A DNA stretch of 64,000 bases from Adiantum capillus-veneris. Taxonomy: Eukaryota; Streptophyta; Polypodiopsida; Polypodiales; Pteridaceae. Of this stretch, positions 1 to 12,599 are shown piece by piece; within the stretch, counting starts at the first letter, position 1; every line of letters begins with the position of its first letter. Where the stretch lies: the NCBI GenBank assembly GCA_014529385.2, contig CM043964.1, positions 6,295,997 to 6,359,996 on the forward strand, read 5' to 3'. The position numbers and the translations under genes were made by a program. The notes below the pieces were generated by a model. It was not told the origin of the DNA. It was given only the letters and a program-made list of their open reading frames with translations, and ran no database searches.

Positions 1-114
1 TCACCTGTACTGGTAACACTCTCTCTCCCAGTTCCTTAGGCGGACACCAATGTCCCAAGTCCTACAGCAGACAATAGTCCTACCGTAGAGAGTGTACAAG
101 TCGAAGAAGTAAGT

Positions 115-582
115 GTGTTAGTCCCTGATTCTCATGATTCAAATGTTCCTCTGATGGAAGCCGTCGGCCTCGGGGAACCTATTACACATCACCGAAGGGG
201 GAAGAAATCTCCTCTGCATGAACTCGCCAATGATTTCCCCCTTCCTCTAACATCTCCTAGGTCGGACGCCCCACCCCCTCAAAAGCACTTTGTTAAGTCT
301 GTGTCTAAAGATTTACCCTTCAAGGAGCTTCCACCAGGATGGTTACAAGAAGAGTATACGGAGTTTCCAATCGATCAAACACCAGCACATGATGTCTCGA
401 AGCTCCAAGAGGTAGCTCACTTCTCAACTTCTGAAGTACCCTCCACAGTTACACCTCCTGACCCGGTCAAAAAAGTCAACCTGGGCGACCCTGACAACCC
501 TCAACACGTCCTCTTAGCAGCTTGGTTATGGGAGCATCCCGCATTACTTGATCAGGTAATTTCTTTTATACACTCTTTTTAA
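115..582 (+). pseudogene. gypsy polyprotein segment between protease and RT
   Basis: A 155-codon open stretch in frame 1. Its C-terminal part has the feel of the variable linker just upstream of gypsy RT: KKVNLGDPDNPQ followed by an acidic/hydrophobic stretch and LLDQ. The conserved continuation (FKEVFAWSYKDLKG) lies in frame 2 from about 570, so one frameshift separates this piece from RT. No protease catalytic DSG or DTG is visible, so protease would lie left of the window or be lost. The first ATG-like start is not meaningful; this is an internal fragment of a polyprotein. Confidence 0.6.
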
Positions 583-610
583 GGAGGTTTTTGCTTGGTC
601 CTACAAGGAT

Positions 611-2170
611 TTGAAAGGGATCCCACCAGAATTGGGTCTCCACACTATCCCTGTGGTTGAAGGGGCTAAGCCTGCCAGAGGCCAAGCTTACAAGCTCAAC
701 CCAAAGTATGCAGAGGCTGTCAAGTCAGAGCTCGAAAAAATGCAAGAGGCAGGGGTACCTGTGGAGCACTCTGAGTGGTTATCACCCATGGTGATAGCGC
801 CTAAGAAGCAGTCCGATAAAATCCGGGTGTGCGTAGATTACCGCGCTCTGAACAAGGTAACTATCCCAGATGGTTTTCCCACACCTTTCACTGAAAGTGT
901 GCTCGAAGATGTAGCAAGGCATGTATTGTACAGTTTCAAGGATGGGTTCAGTGGATACAATCAGTTGGGCATCCATCCAGGTGATCAGCTTAAAACGGCC
1001 TTTGTGACTCCCTGGGGTATTTTTATCTACACTAGAATGTCTTTTGGGTTGAAAAACGCTCCACCTTTCAACCGGGCGGTATATCTCATCTTTTGTCCTC
1101 TACTTACGGATCATCTTTGCATCTTCATGGACGATTTTTTGACCTTCTCAGGTGCTCAATGTTCAACCTCAGTGGATGATCTAGAGGAACACCTCGCTCA
1201 GCTCTCTGCTGTCTTCCTCAAGTGCAGAGAGGCACGCCTGAAGCTAAATCCTAACAAATGTCATTTTTTGATCACTGAGGGCACACTTCTACGCCATGTG
1301 GTGTCTGCTAAAGGTTTAGCACCTGACCCTGAGAAGATCGTGGCAATCTTAAAGTTACCACCTCCCATCAACCCAAAAGGGGTGCAGAGCTTTGTAGGCC
1401 ACACAGGCTATCATCGTAGGTTTATACGCATGTATGCACAGGTGGCTCAACCTCTAACCCGCCTAAACAATGCTACTGTTCCCTTTCAATGGTCAAGTGT
1501 AGAGGCTGAAGCTTTTGCATACCTCAAAAAACGCCTCATTGAAGCGCTTATCCTAGTAGCTCCCGATTGGTTTCTCCCTTTTCATGTGCATACTGATGCC
1601 GGTCAACTGGCTGTGGGTGCTGTGCTGACTCAGCCTAGTAAGGAGTACAACCTGGATCGCCCTGTTCACTATGCAAGTCGCCTACTCACCAAGGCAGAAA
1701 GCAACTATTGCACCACAGAAAGGGAAGATTTAGCTATTGTGTATGCTCTGCAAAAATTTTGGCATTATTTAATAGGGGTCCACTTCACACTTACTACTGA
1801 TCACCATGCCCTGTGCTATCTGCTCAACAAGCCGCAAGTTGCAGGTCGAGTATGGCGATGGCTACTCTTATTTCAAGAATTTGATTTCGAAGTGGTACTC
1901 AGGCCCGGCAAACATCATGTCCTTGTCAACCACCTCTCTCCCATTCACACGGGTGAAGAAGCAACGGGGATTGCAGACGACTTTCCAGATAGCAGTCTCT
2001 TTAAGGTGGATACCACTCCGGAATGGTATGACGATATTTTGCATCTGCTTTCTACTGGCGTGTACCCAGAGAACGCTTCTCCACTGCAGAAGAGACGACT
2101 GTTGTTGAAGTCTAGGCCATTCACTCTAATTGGGACCAGCTATACAAGTCAGGATAGGATGGTGTTCTGA
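611..2170 (+). pseudogene. gypsy reverse transcriptase plus RNase H
   Basis: An open reading frame of about 519 codons covers almost the whole RT and RNase H. RT copies the element RNA into DNA; RNase H removes the template RNA. Visible motifs are RVCVDYRALNKVT (finger region), SFKDGFSGYNQ (catalytic Asp of motif A), FGLKNAP, and IFMDDF, where FMDD stands for the YxDD box. Then comes the connection, GYHRRFI, and RNase H with HTDAGQLAVGAVL, TTEREDLAIVYA and TTDHHAL. The open frame begins at a TTG and has no ATG of its own, so it is an internal polyprotein piece, continuous with the integrase after a stop near 2170. Confidence 0.9.
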
Positions 2171-2193
2171 GGCGGTGTGTCTCCCCTCATGAA

Positions 2194-3236
2194 GTGGAGT
2201 ATATTTTGGAGAATGCCCACAGTTGTCCCACTTGTGGCCATTACCCTGGTCATATTATTGCCCACAAGATTCTCAAGTGTGGCTTATGGTGGCCCTATAT
2301 TTTTTGGGATGCAATTGCCTATGTAAAAGTATGTGATGTGTGTCAGCGTTATGGCCCTAAACCTAGCAAGCAGTCAAACCGTCCTCTGCAGGTCTCTATG
2401 GCATGGCAGCCCTTTGAGAGATGGGGCATTGATTTTGTGGGTCCAATTACTCCCTCTGCCCAACCAGGCAATGGGAAGTGTCTACTAGTGGCTACAGATT
2501 ATGCAACAAAGTGGGCAGAGGCACTGGCAACAACGGATTGCAGTGGCACTATTGTAGCCAAGTTTCTCTACGCAAATATTTTGTGCAAGTTTGGGTGTCC
2601 CCTGGAAATCACCAGTGATAGGGGTAGTCACTTTGTGAATGAAACGATTTCAACTTACTTGCCAACTACAAGATTTTTCACCGAAAATCTTGTTCCTATT
2701 ACCCTAGAGCAAACGGGCAGGCTGAGAGCAATAATAAGGTTCTGATAGCACTTCTGCGGAAAGCATGTCATCTCCATCCTGCGACTTGGGCTCAAGCTAT
2801 CCACGGCACCCTTTGGGCATACCAAACTTCTTTCAAAGCCACAACCAATCACACCCCATTTCAATTAGTTTTCGGTTTGGAAGCGATAGCGCCCTTCGAA
2901 TTCAACTCAGGATCTCCACGAGTGGGTAGTCTGCGTGCCAATGGAGATTTGGAGTCGGCATCTGTCTCTCGTCTTTACCTTCTGAATGAAAGCCGAAGTT
3001 TGGCTTCTCTGGCTCTGGAAGCATAGCAGCTTCGTCGCAAAGCATGGCATGATCGCCATCTCCGAAAGCCGCAAATAACGCAAGGAGCACTGGTGCTACT
3101 TTATCAAGCTAAGTATCAAGGTCATTCAGGGTACAGGAAATTTTGCCACAGGGAGCAATCCAGTTAGTAACTTTGGACGGTGTTCCATTGCCTTTGGTAA
3201 ATGGCTCTAGAATCAAGTGCTATTACTCCTCTGAGT
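2194..3236 (+). pseudogene. gypsy integrase (HHCC, DDE core, C-terminal end), frameshifted
   Basis: Integrase inserts the cDNA into the genome. The HHCC zinc finger reads H..C..C with CDVCQRYG near 2330. The core has GIDFVGPIT (first Asp, near 2430) and TSDRGSHF (second Asp, near 2617). The glutamate motif RANGQAESNN lies at about 2705-2735 but in another frame, so a frameshift sits between 2640 and 2705. Downstream, WAYQTSFKATT and TPFQLVFG continue the core, and the tail resembles the usual end (LVNGSRIKCYY) before a stop near 3236. A further stop and frame change occur after 3020. Inactive. Confidence 0.85.
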
Positions 3237-3744
3237 AAACAATCTGCAACTATTCCGCCATCTGTAGGTTCTAATATCCCATCTCTCTCCTCCCCACTAC
3301 CTTTCCACCAGAACAGGTGTTTTGTTACTGTCGCAATCTCTCCAGTACTCTCACTCCAATACTCTCAGTCTTTGTTATGTCTCTAGAAATTTCCACCTTT
3401 CCTCCTAAGGTATCCTTTCTCCACTCAGTCTCGGTAATTGGGTATTATCTTGAACTTCTTACACTCCAATCACTCTTTCTCTAATTGTTTCTATCCTCAG
3501 TGTTATTTGATGTTAGTACTAAGGTCTTTCCAGTTAAGCTCCTATCCTGTTTTGTGATATTTTCTTTAAGTTTACAAGCTTCTCTCTGTAGCATGGAGTT
3601 GTCTGTCGCTATTGGGAGTCGTCTGTCTCTATTGTAAACCCTTCCCATCTCTACTCTCTAAAGCGCAAATCGGGTGCCTTGGCATTGGTGCTTTCCAAGC
3701 ACATCCTCGGCTGTCTTTAAGACAAACTTCACCTCTACTTACTT
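3237..3744 (+). other. non-coding stretch after gypsy pol
   Basis: AT- and pyrimidine-rich DNA between the end of the integrase and LINE-A copy A1. It probably holds the 3' untranslated part of element E and perhaps part of an LTR, but I could not find a TG...CA terminus or polypurine tract. I see no coding potential above chance. Confidence 0.4.
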
Positions 3745-4800
3745 CACGAGCTGCTCTTGAGACTGGAATTTGGAAATTGTGGGCTTGGGAGTGCTGTCCA
3801 CTGGTACGAGTACATTGGGATCCTGGAGAGTGGCTTTGGAGGGACCTTTCTTTCAGTGCATTGTTCGACTGGGACATCACATACTGGCAGCAAAGAGAGG
3901 CTCGCTCTGCTGCAACACCTCATTGGCAGGAGGAGGGTCTCACAGCTGAGTTCTTGGCCGCTTTCTGGGAGAGGTTGTGGGACTCTAAACTGCCGAGGCG
4001 AGTCACTTTGTTTCACTGGCTGGTCGCACACAGAGCCACAGGAGTTGGGAGCTAGCTTGTGCATAGTGGTCTCTCGTCCGCATGCACAGCTTGTGACCAT
4101 CTTGTGGAGAGTCAGCGTCACTGTCTTTGGGACTGTCCCTTGGCACAGCAGGTGTGGCTGCGTGTTCTTCGGCTGATGCCCACTGTTGCCACGGCTCGGC
4201 GGTACACTTGGGGGGCAGCTGCTTGGTCCACTCTCACGGGCCCGGCACTTCAGTTTTAGCTATCATCCACCATCAGGATGATAGTGATGCAGGGGGGGAG
4301 ACGTACACTCCAGCCTGCCACAGAGCTTACTCCATAGGAGTGGTGCAGTGAGAGAGAGGTGTGTTGGGAGCTCATCAGTGGCTGAAACTCTGGTTCATCT
4401 GGCGGGCCCGTTGCTTCCGCATCTTCGAGGCTCGCCTTGTACCACCAGCAGAGACTGTTCAGAACCTTTGGCTTGAGCTGGTCCATACTCTCAGAGGACA
4501 TTTCGAGAGACTCCAAGGCAGTTCCGACCACATGAGGGAGCGCAGAGAGGCTTTTCTTCGACTTTGGCGTCTTGGGCCATTTTTCACCATGGTCCAGGGT
4601 GTGCTCACATGGCACTACCGTCCACCTGTGTGGCTCTTCCCTCCTCCCATCCCTTGATTTAGCCTCATTGTACATATGTTGTTTTTTCATTGGGAGAGTC
4701 TCCCCAGCATGATTGTTGTAGTCTTCTCTTGTAGAGGAGGTTGTAGCCCCATGCACAGTTTTATTAACTAAAAGAAGGATCTTTTTCTCGGAAAAAAAAA
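3745..4800 (+). mobile_element. LINE-A copy A1, 5'-truncated 3' end
   Basis: Homologous to the last kilobase of LINE-A copies A2 and A4. It encodes the C-terminal zinc-binding domain of ORF2 in pieces: LPRRVTLFHWLVAHRATG, CTACDHLVESQRHCLWDCP (CX2C...H...C, the zf-RVT pattern), then WFIWRARCFRIFEAR and the end RPPVWLFPPPIP near 4657. The family tail follows, with GGGAGAGTCTCCCC, TTAACTAA and GGATCTTTTTCTCGG, ending in a run of A at 4790-4800. Frame changes make it non-functional. The 5' junction near 3745 is approximate and no target duplication was found. Confidence 0.85.
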
Positions 4801-4869
4801 ATGTGCGAAGTCCCACGTGTGCAAGGCTGAGAACACGTGCGCGAGGCTGGGGATAGACACTTGAGGCTG

Positions 4870-5044
4870 AGAATCACTGCTCACAATTCGCACTGATAAA
4901 GAGAGAGTTGAATCAACCAACTCGGCGAGAGCTAAAAACAGCCTGCTGACTGCTGCGCGAAACCTAAAAACAGGCCTCTATCTACTGTGCGAACCCTAAA
5001 AACAGCCTGTTGATTGCTGCGCAAGCTCTAAAACAAGCCTCTGT
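4870..5044 (+). repeat. degenerate tandem repeat, unit about 55 bp
   Basis: Three imperfect copies of a phrase containing CTAAAAACAGCCT and ACTGCTGCGCGAA occur in succession just before the TG/AG microsatellite. No coding role is seen. Confidence 0.55.
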
Positions 5045-5047
5045 CTG

Positions 5048-5819
<772 letters not shown>

Positions 5820-5958
5820 AAGCATCTGACCCAAAAACAGCCAGCGCGTTTTGTGGAAATCCGTATAGCTGCCAGGTCATTATGTCAGTGCAAAGTGCGG
5901 GCCTGCCGTACAGCCTGCCACGCCAGCAGCTCCTTGCAATTTTGCTTTTCTTTCTTTT

Positions 5959-8900
5959 TTTTTTTCCGAGAAAAAGATCCTTCTATTAGTTAATGAAAGC
6001 TGCCCATAGGGCTACATCCACCTCTGCAAGAGAGGGCTACAACAAACATGATGGGGAGACTCTCCCAATGAAAAAACAGCATATATACAATGGGGCTAAA
6101 TCAAGAGATGGGAGGAGGGAAAAGCCACACAGGTGGACAATAGTGCCATCTGAGCACCCCCTGGACCATGGAGTAAAACGGCCCAGGGCGCCAGAGACGA
6201 AGGAAAGCCTCGCGGCGCTCCCGCATGCGGTCGGAGCTGCCCTGTAGTCCCTCAAGCTGTCCTCTGAGAGTGTGGATCAGCTCTAGCCAAAACTCACGAA
6301 CAGTCTCCGCTGGTGGTACAGGGCGAGCCTCAAAGATGCGGAAACAACGGGCCCGCCAGATAAACCAGAGAGCTAGGCCGCTGATGAGCTCCCAACACTC
6401 CGCTCTCTCACTGCTCCACTCCTGTGGAGTAAGGTCTGTAGCAGGCTGGAGTGTAGGTCGACCCCCCTGTATCACTATCATCCTGCTGGTGGAAGATAGC
6501 TCAAACTGAAGTGCCGGGCCCGTGAGGGTGGACCAAGCCGCCGCCCCCCAAGTGTACTGTCGAGCCATGGAGAGGGCAGGCATCAGCCGAAGAACTCGTA
6601 GCCACACATGCTGGGCCGAGGGGCAGTCCCAAAGACAGTGTCGCTGACTCTCCACCAACTGGTCACAGGCTGTACATGCGGCCGAGAGACCACTATGTAC
6701 AAGCCAGCTCCCTACTGCTGTGGCTCTGTGTGCAACCAACCACTGGAACAAGGTGACGCGCCTCGGCTGTCTGGAGTCCCACAGCCTCTGCCAAAAAGCT
6801 GCCAAGAACTCAACTGTGAGACCCTCCTCCTGCCAATGACGTGCTGCAGCGGGGCGGGCCTCTCTCTGTGCTGCAAGTATATGACGTCCAAGCCGAACAG
6901 TGTACTGAAAGAAAGGGACTCCTGGGCGGTCTGCAGAATAGAATGGGTCCCTCCATAGCCACTCACCAGTATCCCACTGTACTCGTGCCAGTGGACAGCA
7001 CTCCCAAGCCCATAGCCTCCAGTGTCCAGTCTCAAGAGCTGCTGGGTCAGGGTCTATGACGCAAGTCCTCCCACAGATGCCCACAACTCGGATCCTCTGG
7101 AAACAACACTCTGCTACCTGCGGGGCCTCTACTGCAACTCTCTGTAATCATCCCCCACCCTGAAGCTCGAAGAACAGGGCTGGGACAGTCTCTGAGCAAG
7201 CCCTGACTCAGATGAGAACCTCCAGTCGTGTGAAGGCTCCCATCCACCGGGGTGCTACTGGCTCGAGAGGCGTGAGCCAATCAGCTGGAACTGACTCTGA
7301 GATGTCCTGACACATGCTCTGAACCCCTCTCATGCCCTGTAGCTGGACAACCTGCACCTCCTCTGACAAACCTATGAACTCTAGCCAGTCACCTAGAGAG
7401 CGCGCAAGACCTGCTGCCATGGGACCCCAAGAAACATGAGGCCTACTCCCGACCAAGTGGCCTCTCTGAGTGCTAACCATGGGGTTCCAGACGAGGGGCT
7501 GCTGTAGGCGCTCCTCCGTGCATGTCGGCTGCCGCTGCTCTAGGCCACGCCGCAATAGCTCCCAAGAACGAAGCAAACTCACAGCGAATCGGTCCTCCAG
7601 TCTCCTGCTCAAACCAACTCGGCGCAACTCTGTAAAGATCCATCTGGTCGAAGGTTGCCAAGGGCCTCCTGACTGAGGCACCCTGGCACGAAGCCTCTGC
7701 AACAAGAACTCCTTCCAGGGCTCCTCGCCTGGAAGAAGTCCTCTGACGACGAACTTCCCAAGAAGGGCTCTGCTCTGCTGTGCTGGATCAATGATCCCAA
7801 GCCCTCCCTGAGAACAAGGAAGTGTGATGACCAACCAAGCCACCTTGGCTCGGGCAATCTGAGTGTCGCAACCCTCTTTCCCCTTTTGTGAGATCTTTAG
7901 GTAATTATTTCATCCAAGTAAAATCTCATTGGACCCCTTTGCCTCCTGGCCAATAGGACCAAAGGAAGTTCCTGATCAACCTCTCTACCTGGCTGATGCA
8001 AGAACTCGAGAAGATCAAGCAAGAAGTGATGTACCACATAGTCGCCAACAACACCTGGTTGGCAACTACTACTCTACCAGCCAGCGAAAGTCGTGCTGAG
8101 CTCCAATGTAACAGCTTTCTCCTAATGGACAGGAGAAGAGGAGCAATCTGCTGCTCGGGGGACAAATCCAAACCAACCTGACAACCCAAGTACCGAAGTG
8201 CAGTCCCTGGAGGAATCCACCTGAAACCCTCTCCTGGCATCCAATCTGGCACAGGAGCACTACCAACTGAGAAAGCCACTGTCTTTCTCCAGTTGATCAG
8301 TGCGCCCGATGCACAGCAGAAGGTCTCCAAGGCCTGCCCACATCTGTGTAAATTGGCCTCCTGGCCCTCTAAGTACAAGGCTGAGTCGTCGGCAAACTCA
8401 GCGTCCAAAAGCTCATCTCCCCGTATAGGGAGTGCTAAGCCCCTCAAACCAACCTGCTGTGACACCAAAAATCTGCTCATCGCCTCCCCATAGAACAGAA
8501 AGAGAAAGGGGGCAAGAGGACAACCCTGTCTTACCGATCGTGTGAGCATGAAGCGCTCACCTCTACCTCCTGCCAAAAGCACCTGACTGTGGGCCTGCCT
8601 GTACAAAGCTGACACCCCTCTGATCCAAGCCTTTGAGAAGCCCATCCTACGTAGCGTGCCCTCTAGAAAGTCCCAGTCAACTCTGTCGTATGCCTTCTCA
8701 AAATCGAGAAGAAGAATCACAAGGTCCTCCCCACGGAGCCGTGCAAGGGCAGAAGCCTCCCAAAAAGTGAAGATGTTGTCAAGGATACTGCGTTCCTTGA
8801 CAAAACCTGTCTGAGTCCCATGTATAAGGCACTCCAAAAGTGGCTGAATCCTCAAACTCAGAGCCTTGGCAAGAATTTTGTAGGCTGAGTTGAGAATGGT

Positions 8901-9575
8901 GATGGGACGCCACTGTCGAATCTCATCCAAGGAGCCACCCTCCTTTGGAATGAGGTAGATCAGGCCCTCACTCATGCTATCCGGTATCACTCCTGTGTGT
9001 AGAATGTACTGAAAGGCACTACAAAGATCTGGGCCAAGCAGGTCCCAGTACTCCAAGAAGAAGGTGAAAGTCAGCCCATCCTCACCTGGACACCTACCAC
9101 GAGGGAGGGCCCTGAGGGCCGTGTGCAGCTCCTCAAGCTGAAGAGGTAACTCAAGCCTCTGCCGCATCTCCTCAGTCACAAGACAAGGCATCTGTGCCCA
9201 GACCTGCTCCCTGCATGCATCCTCTCTCTCTGACTCGGGCTCAGCCGACAGTAGCTCACGGTAAAAGTCAGTAGCAACTGCACGCATATCCTCTGGCTCA
9301 CAGACAACTGACCCATCGGGTCTCCTCAACTGATTGACCTTGGCATGCGAGTGCCGAGGTCCCACTGTCTCAAAAAAAACACCTGTCACTCTGTCACCCA
9401 CCTGAGTCCACTGAGATGCCTGTCGGTGGAAGGCAAACTCATGGCGCCTCTCCTCTGTGCAAGCAAGCTCCTGTCGAGCCTGCTGTAGCTGCTCCTCCAA
9501 CCATGGACTGTCTGGATGCTGCTCCTGCATCCTCTGTAGTGAAGCAATGCCTCGTCTGAGACGCTGCTCCTCCTC
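5959..9575 (-). mobile_element. LINE-A copy A2, 5'-truncated, with 15-bp target duplication
   Basis: A minus-strand LINE-A insertion in R1. It is flanked by a perfect duplication, GCTTTTCTTTCTTTT, at 5944-5958 and 9576-9590. The 3' end carries the family tail (TTAACTAATAG, GGATCTTTTTCTCGG and a poly-A run, seen here as T). The 5' end is cut in the endonuclease-to-RT linker, the typical incomplete product of target-primed reverse transcription. It keeps almost the whole RT and the C-terminal domain and is the best-preserved RT copy in the family. Confidence 0.93.
6101..9575 (-). pseudogene. LINE-A ORF2 (RT and zf-RVT), truncated
   Basis: ORF2 reads from the linker (EEEQRLRRGIASLQRMQEQH) through RT to the C-terminal zinc domain. 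RT motifs are YLIPKEGG, WRPITILNSAYKILAKAL, FVKERSILDN, LLLDFEKAYDRVDW (motif A), SVRQGCPLAPFLF and EFADDSALYL (FADD catalytic box). The first part runs to 7926. Near 7930 there is extra DNA of about 70 bases relative to A4 and a frame change; the frame resumes at 7843 to 7208, and after a stop from 7084 to 6101. The last part has CTACDQLVESQRHCLWDCP and ends RHYC-like, then PVWLFPPPIS. The endonuclease is absent by truncation. Confidence 0.9.
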
Positions 9576-10118
9576 GCTTTTCTTTCTTTTATCTATGCGT
9601 CCCCTGAACGGGACCCCATAAGTGGGGAACAACTTATTCTCTGTAGTTTCTCTTTTCGGGATGCCACATTATCATTTTGTGACACTTGCACTGGTGCTAC
9701 ATCTCTCATATGTGAGAGGTAAGCTCAAGAGTCGGTCTTTGTTAAGTATTTTTAGGGGAATTGCCTAGCTAGGTGTGATCCATGTATATTCTTTCACTAG
9801 TGCTACATCTCTCATGTGCGAGGATAATGGGGTGATTGAAGGGGCCCATTGTTTATGTGTATGTTTTGCATAAACTAAGATCGTTTGAGAATAATGTGTT
9901 CATACATTGCAGGATTCAATCATGGCACAAAGGCCACCACCAGATTGAAATGCAATGAACATGGCTTGCACTAATTTATAGCGAGACACCAAGAGCATCA
10001 CAATTGAGTTGTGCAAACTTCCAAACATAGCTTCATTGGGAGTGATGCAGCAGGTTTTTACTGAATTGCAAGCCATCAATCAGTCAGTAAGTATAAGCTG
10101 AGATTTTAAATGATTTTC

Positions 10119-10223
<105 letters not shown>

Positions 10224-10740
10224 CATTCACATTAATATTTTCATTTTGACAGGCTCCTTTTGTCAAAAGGGTCCCTTCCCTGGTTTTTTCTTTAAGTCTT
10301 AAACATGAGTGGAAATCTATCAAAAGCTCAGTCTTGTGCAGTAAACTAGGCTTTCTATAGGGATGTTCGTGGTGAGTGAGTAGAATATTTTGACAGCTTC
10401 CTACTATCATTCCCACATTCCGTGGACGATCCCTCTCTCTTATTTTGTAACCAGCAAACATTTTTTTTTCAGATCAATCAATTACGCGTTGAAGTAGCAA
10501 AAAGAGAGGATAAATCTATTGCACGGATTCAAAACAGCACCGCCAAGTCCATTATAGCGCTCGAGGCTATTTTGAAGAATGGGCATGCACCCCCAAATTT
10601 CCCTCGTACATTGGCGGATCTTTTGATGATCTCCACTGTAAGAGCCAATGCTCTACTGGAATTTTATGGTCTTTCCTTGACTGGTACGATAGTAGAGAAG
10701 CGGAAAAGGCTAGCTCGTTATCTCATAATTAATCTTGTAA

Positions 10741-10743
<3 letters not shown>

Positions 10744-10826
<83 letters not shown>
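10744..10826 (+). repeat. (CT)n tract in R1 intron 2
   Basis: About 83 bases of CT repeat fill most of a short intron, from the donor GTAAGCTCG to the acceptor TTTTGCAG. It could serve as an oversized polypyrimidine tract. R2 has AG and AC repeats at the same place (14915-15013). Confidence 0.95.
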
Positions 10827-10828
<2 letters not shown>

Positions 10829-11068
10829 CGTGCCCCTAATACAAGTGGTGCTTTTGCAGGGTTGAGCATCCAAGCAGTGGGTTGTGGTTATGGAGCATTT
10901 GATGCTTGGTCTAAATATAGATTGGTATATACACTCTTAAGGGCATATCTTGCCAAACCCTTTTTATAAAAAAAGCTCAAATTGCAATAATTTCAGGAGA
11001 CTAAGTGTTGTACATAAAGGAGCATGTATAAAACGCTTCGATCTTCAACCTATACTTAAAGAATCATG

Positions 11069-11413
11069 TTTAGGGCGCTTCGTGCATGTTGTATGAGGGC
11101 AAGAACATGAGACATGGATAGAAGCCATAGAGGATTTCTTTTGTTGGTTGCTTTGAGGGATCATGACACAGCACTTGGTTTTCTTCTAAACATGACATCC
11201 AAGTTGTGTCCGTTTGCTTTTCTTTGTGAAATGTTGCAAGCAATTGAGTAGTATCTTTGAGGATTTTACGAGTAGCTTTTCCATCCTCGGGTGGTGGAAA
11301 TCACAGGCAGTTTAGTCAGGTTGGTTGCTTTTGCTTTAGCAACAAGTGGTTTGGTGCATGCCCTCATGCGTGTCAATGCTCTGCACTGGGGTTTTGATAT
11401 TTTGAGTGCTACT
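11069..11413 (-). pseudogene. R unit second gene, copy 1: 3' end, convergent
   Basis: Minus-strand coding remnant matching the plus-strand frame that ends at 14668 in R2. Both copies end with the same residues (YNMHEAP) and a TAA stop. The frame reads CRALTRMRACTKPLVAKAKA and later TDTTWMSCLEENQ. Differences from R2 are mostly silent or conservative, with one frameshift near 11290. The stop lies about 200 bases from the 3' end of the SAP-like gene, so the two genes converge. Cut on its upstream side by LINE-A A3. No family recognised. Confidence 0.5.
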
Positions 11414-12500
11414 TTGTTTTTTTTTTCCGAGAAAAAGATCCTTCTATTAGTTAATAAAACTGCCCATAGGGCCACAAGCTCCTCTACAAGAGAGGGCTAC
11501 CACAATCATGATGGGGAGACTCTCCCAATGAAAAAACAACATATATACAATGAGGCTAAATTAAGAGATGGGAGGAGGGAAAAGCCACACAGGTGGACGG
11601 TAGTGCCATCTGATCAAACCCTGGATCATGGTGAAAAAAGTCCCAGGACGCCAGAGTTGAAGGAAAGCCTCTCTCCCGCATGCGGTTGGAACTGCCATGG
11701 AGTCTCTCAAACTGTCCTCTGAGAGTACGGATCAGCTCTAGCCAAAGATCCTAAACAATCTCTGCTGGTGGTACACGGCGATCCTCGAAGATGTGGAAGC
11801 AGCGGGCCCTCAAGATGAGCCAGAGTGTAAGGCCACTAGTGAGATCCCAACACTCCTCTCTCTCATTGCACCACTCCTATGGAGTAAGCTCTGTATAGCA
11901 GCCTTGAGTGTAGGTCGACCCCCTGCATCACTATCAGCGTGCTGGTGGAAGATAAGCTCAAACTGAAGTGCCGGGTCCGTGAGAGTGGACCAAGCAGTTG
12001 CCCCCCAAGTGTACTGTCGAGCTGTGGAGAGAGTTGGCATCAGTCGAAGGACACAAAGCCACACTTGCTGTGCCAAAGGATAGTCCCAAAGACAGTGACA
12101 CTGACTCTCCACAAGATGGTCACAAGCTGCACATGCGGCCGAGAGACCACTATGTACAAGCTAGCTCCCAATTGTTGTAGCGCTGTGTGCAAGCGACTGG
12201 AATAAAGTGACTCGTCTCGGCTGTTTAGAGTTGCACAACCTCTCCCAAAAAGCTGCCAAGAAGTTAGAACTCAGCTGTGAGACCCTCCTCCTGCCAATGA
12301 GGTGCTGCAACAGGACGAGCCTCTGTCTGCGCTGCCAGTATGTGACGTCCCAGTCGAACAGTGTACTGAAAGAAAGGGATACCTGGATGGTCTGTAGAGG
12401 AGAAAGGGTCCCTCCACAGCCACTCTCCAAGATCCCACTGTACTCGTGCCAGTGGACAGCTCTCCCAAGCCCACAGTCTCCAGTGACCAGCTGTGAGAAA
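11414..12500 (-). mobile_element. LINE-A copy A3, 5'-truncated 3' end
   Basis: Minus-strand copy of the last kilobase of LINE-A. It starts with the tail (T-run, CCGAGAAAAAGATCC, TTAGTTAATAAAAC) and continues through the frames for the C-terminal zinc domain: ESQCHCLWDYPLAQQVW and LFQSLAHSATTIGS. Small deletions and stops throughout. The 5' edge near 12500 is approximate; no target duplication was confirmed. It interrupts the second R gene in copy R1. Confidence 0.82.
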
Positions 12501-12599
12501 TCCTGGGATATAAACAAGGAGAACCAAACATATGCAAGAGGCACAAGCAAATACCCAGGCCAATAGGAACGTGAAGACTTACAGGCCAAAAGGAGGGCT

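Larger units (their letters stand above)
1..3236 (+). mobile_element. Ty3/gypsy retrotransposon remnant (element E), pol region
   Basis: A decayed gypsy-type element enters from the left edge of the window. In order it shows the segment upstream of RT, reverse transcriptase, RNase H, the integrase zinc finger and the integrase core. RT-RNaseH-integrase order is the hallmark of Ty3/gypsy as against Ty1/copia. At least two frame changes (near 580-600 and near 2690) and several stops show that it is dead. Neither LTR was recognised: the 5' end lies outside the window and the 3' side is obscured by LINE-A copy A1. Lineage within gypsy was not resolved. Confidence 0.88.

Noticed and set aside
4256-4816. 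Antisense frames over LINE-A C-terminal regions (also 6225, 11291, 20384)
   Set aside because: Shadows of the ORF2 zinc domain on the opposite strand.
10860-10968. Third R exon reading GLSIQAVGCGYGAFDAWSKY
   Set aside because: The frame is similar in both copies, but the phase-0 join at the acceptor gives an immediate TGA, so this is more likely 3' UTR.
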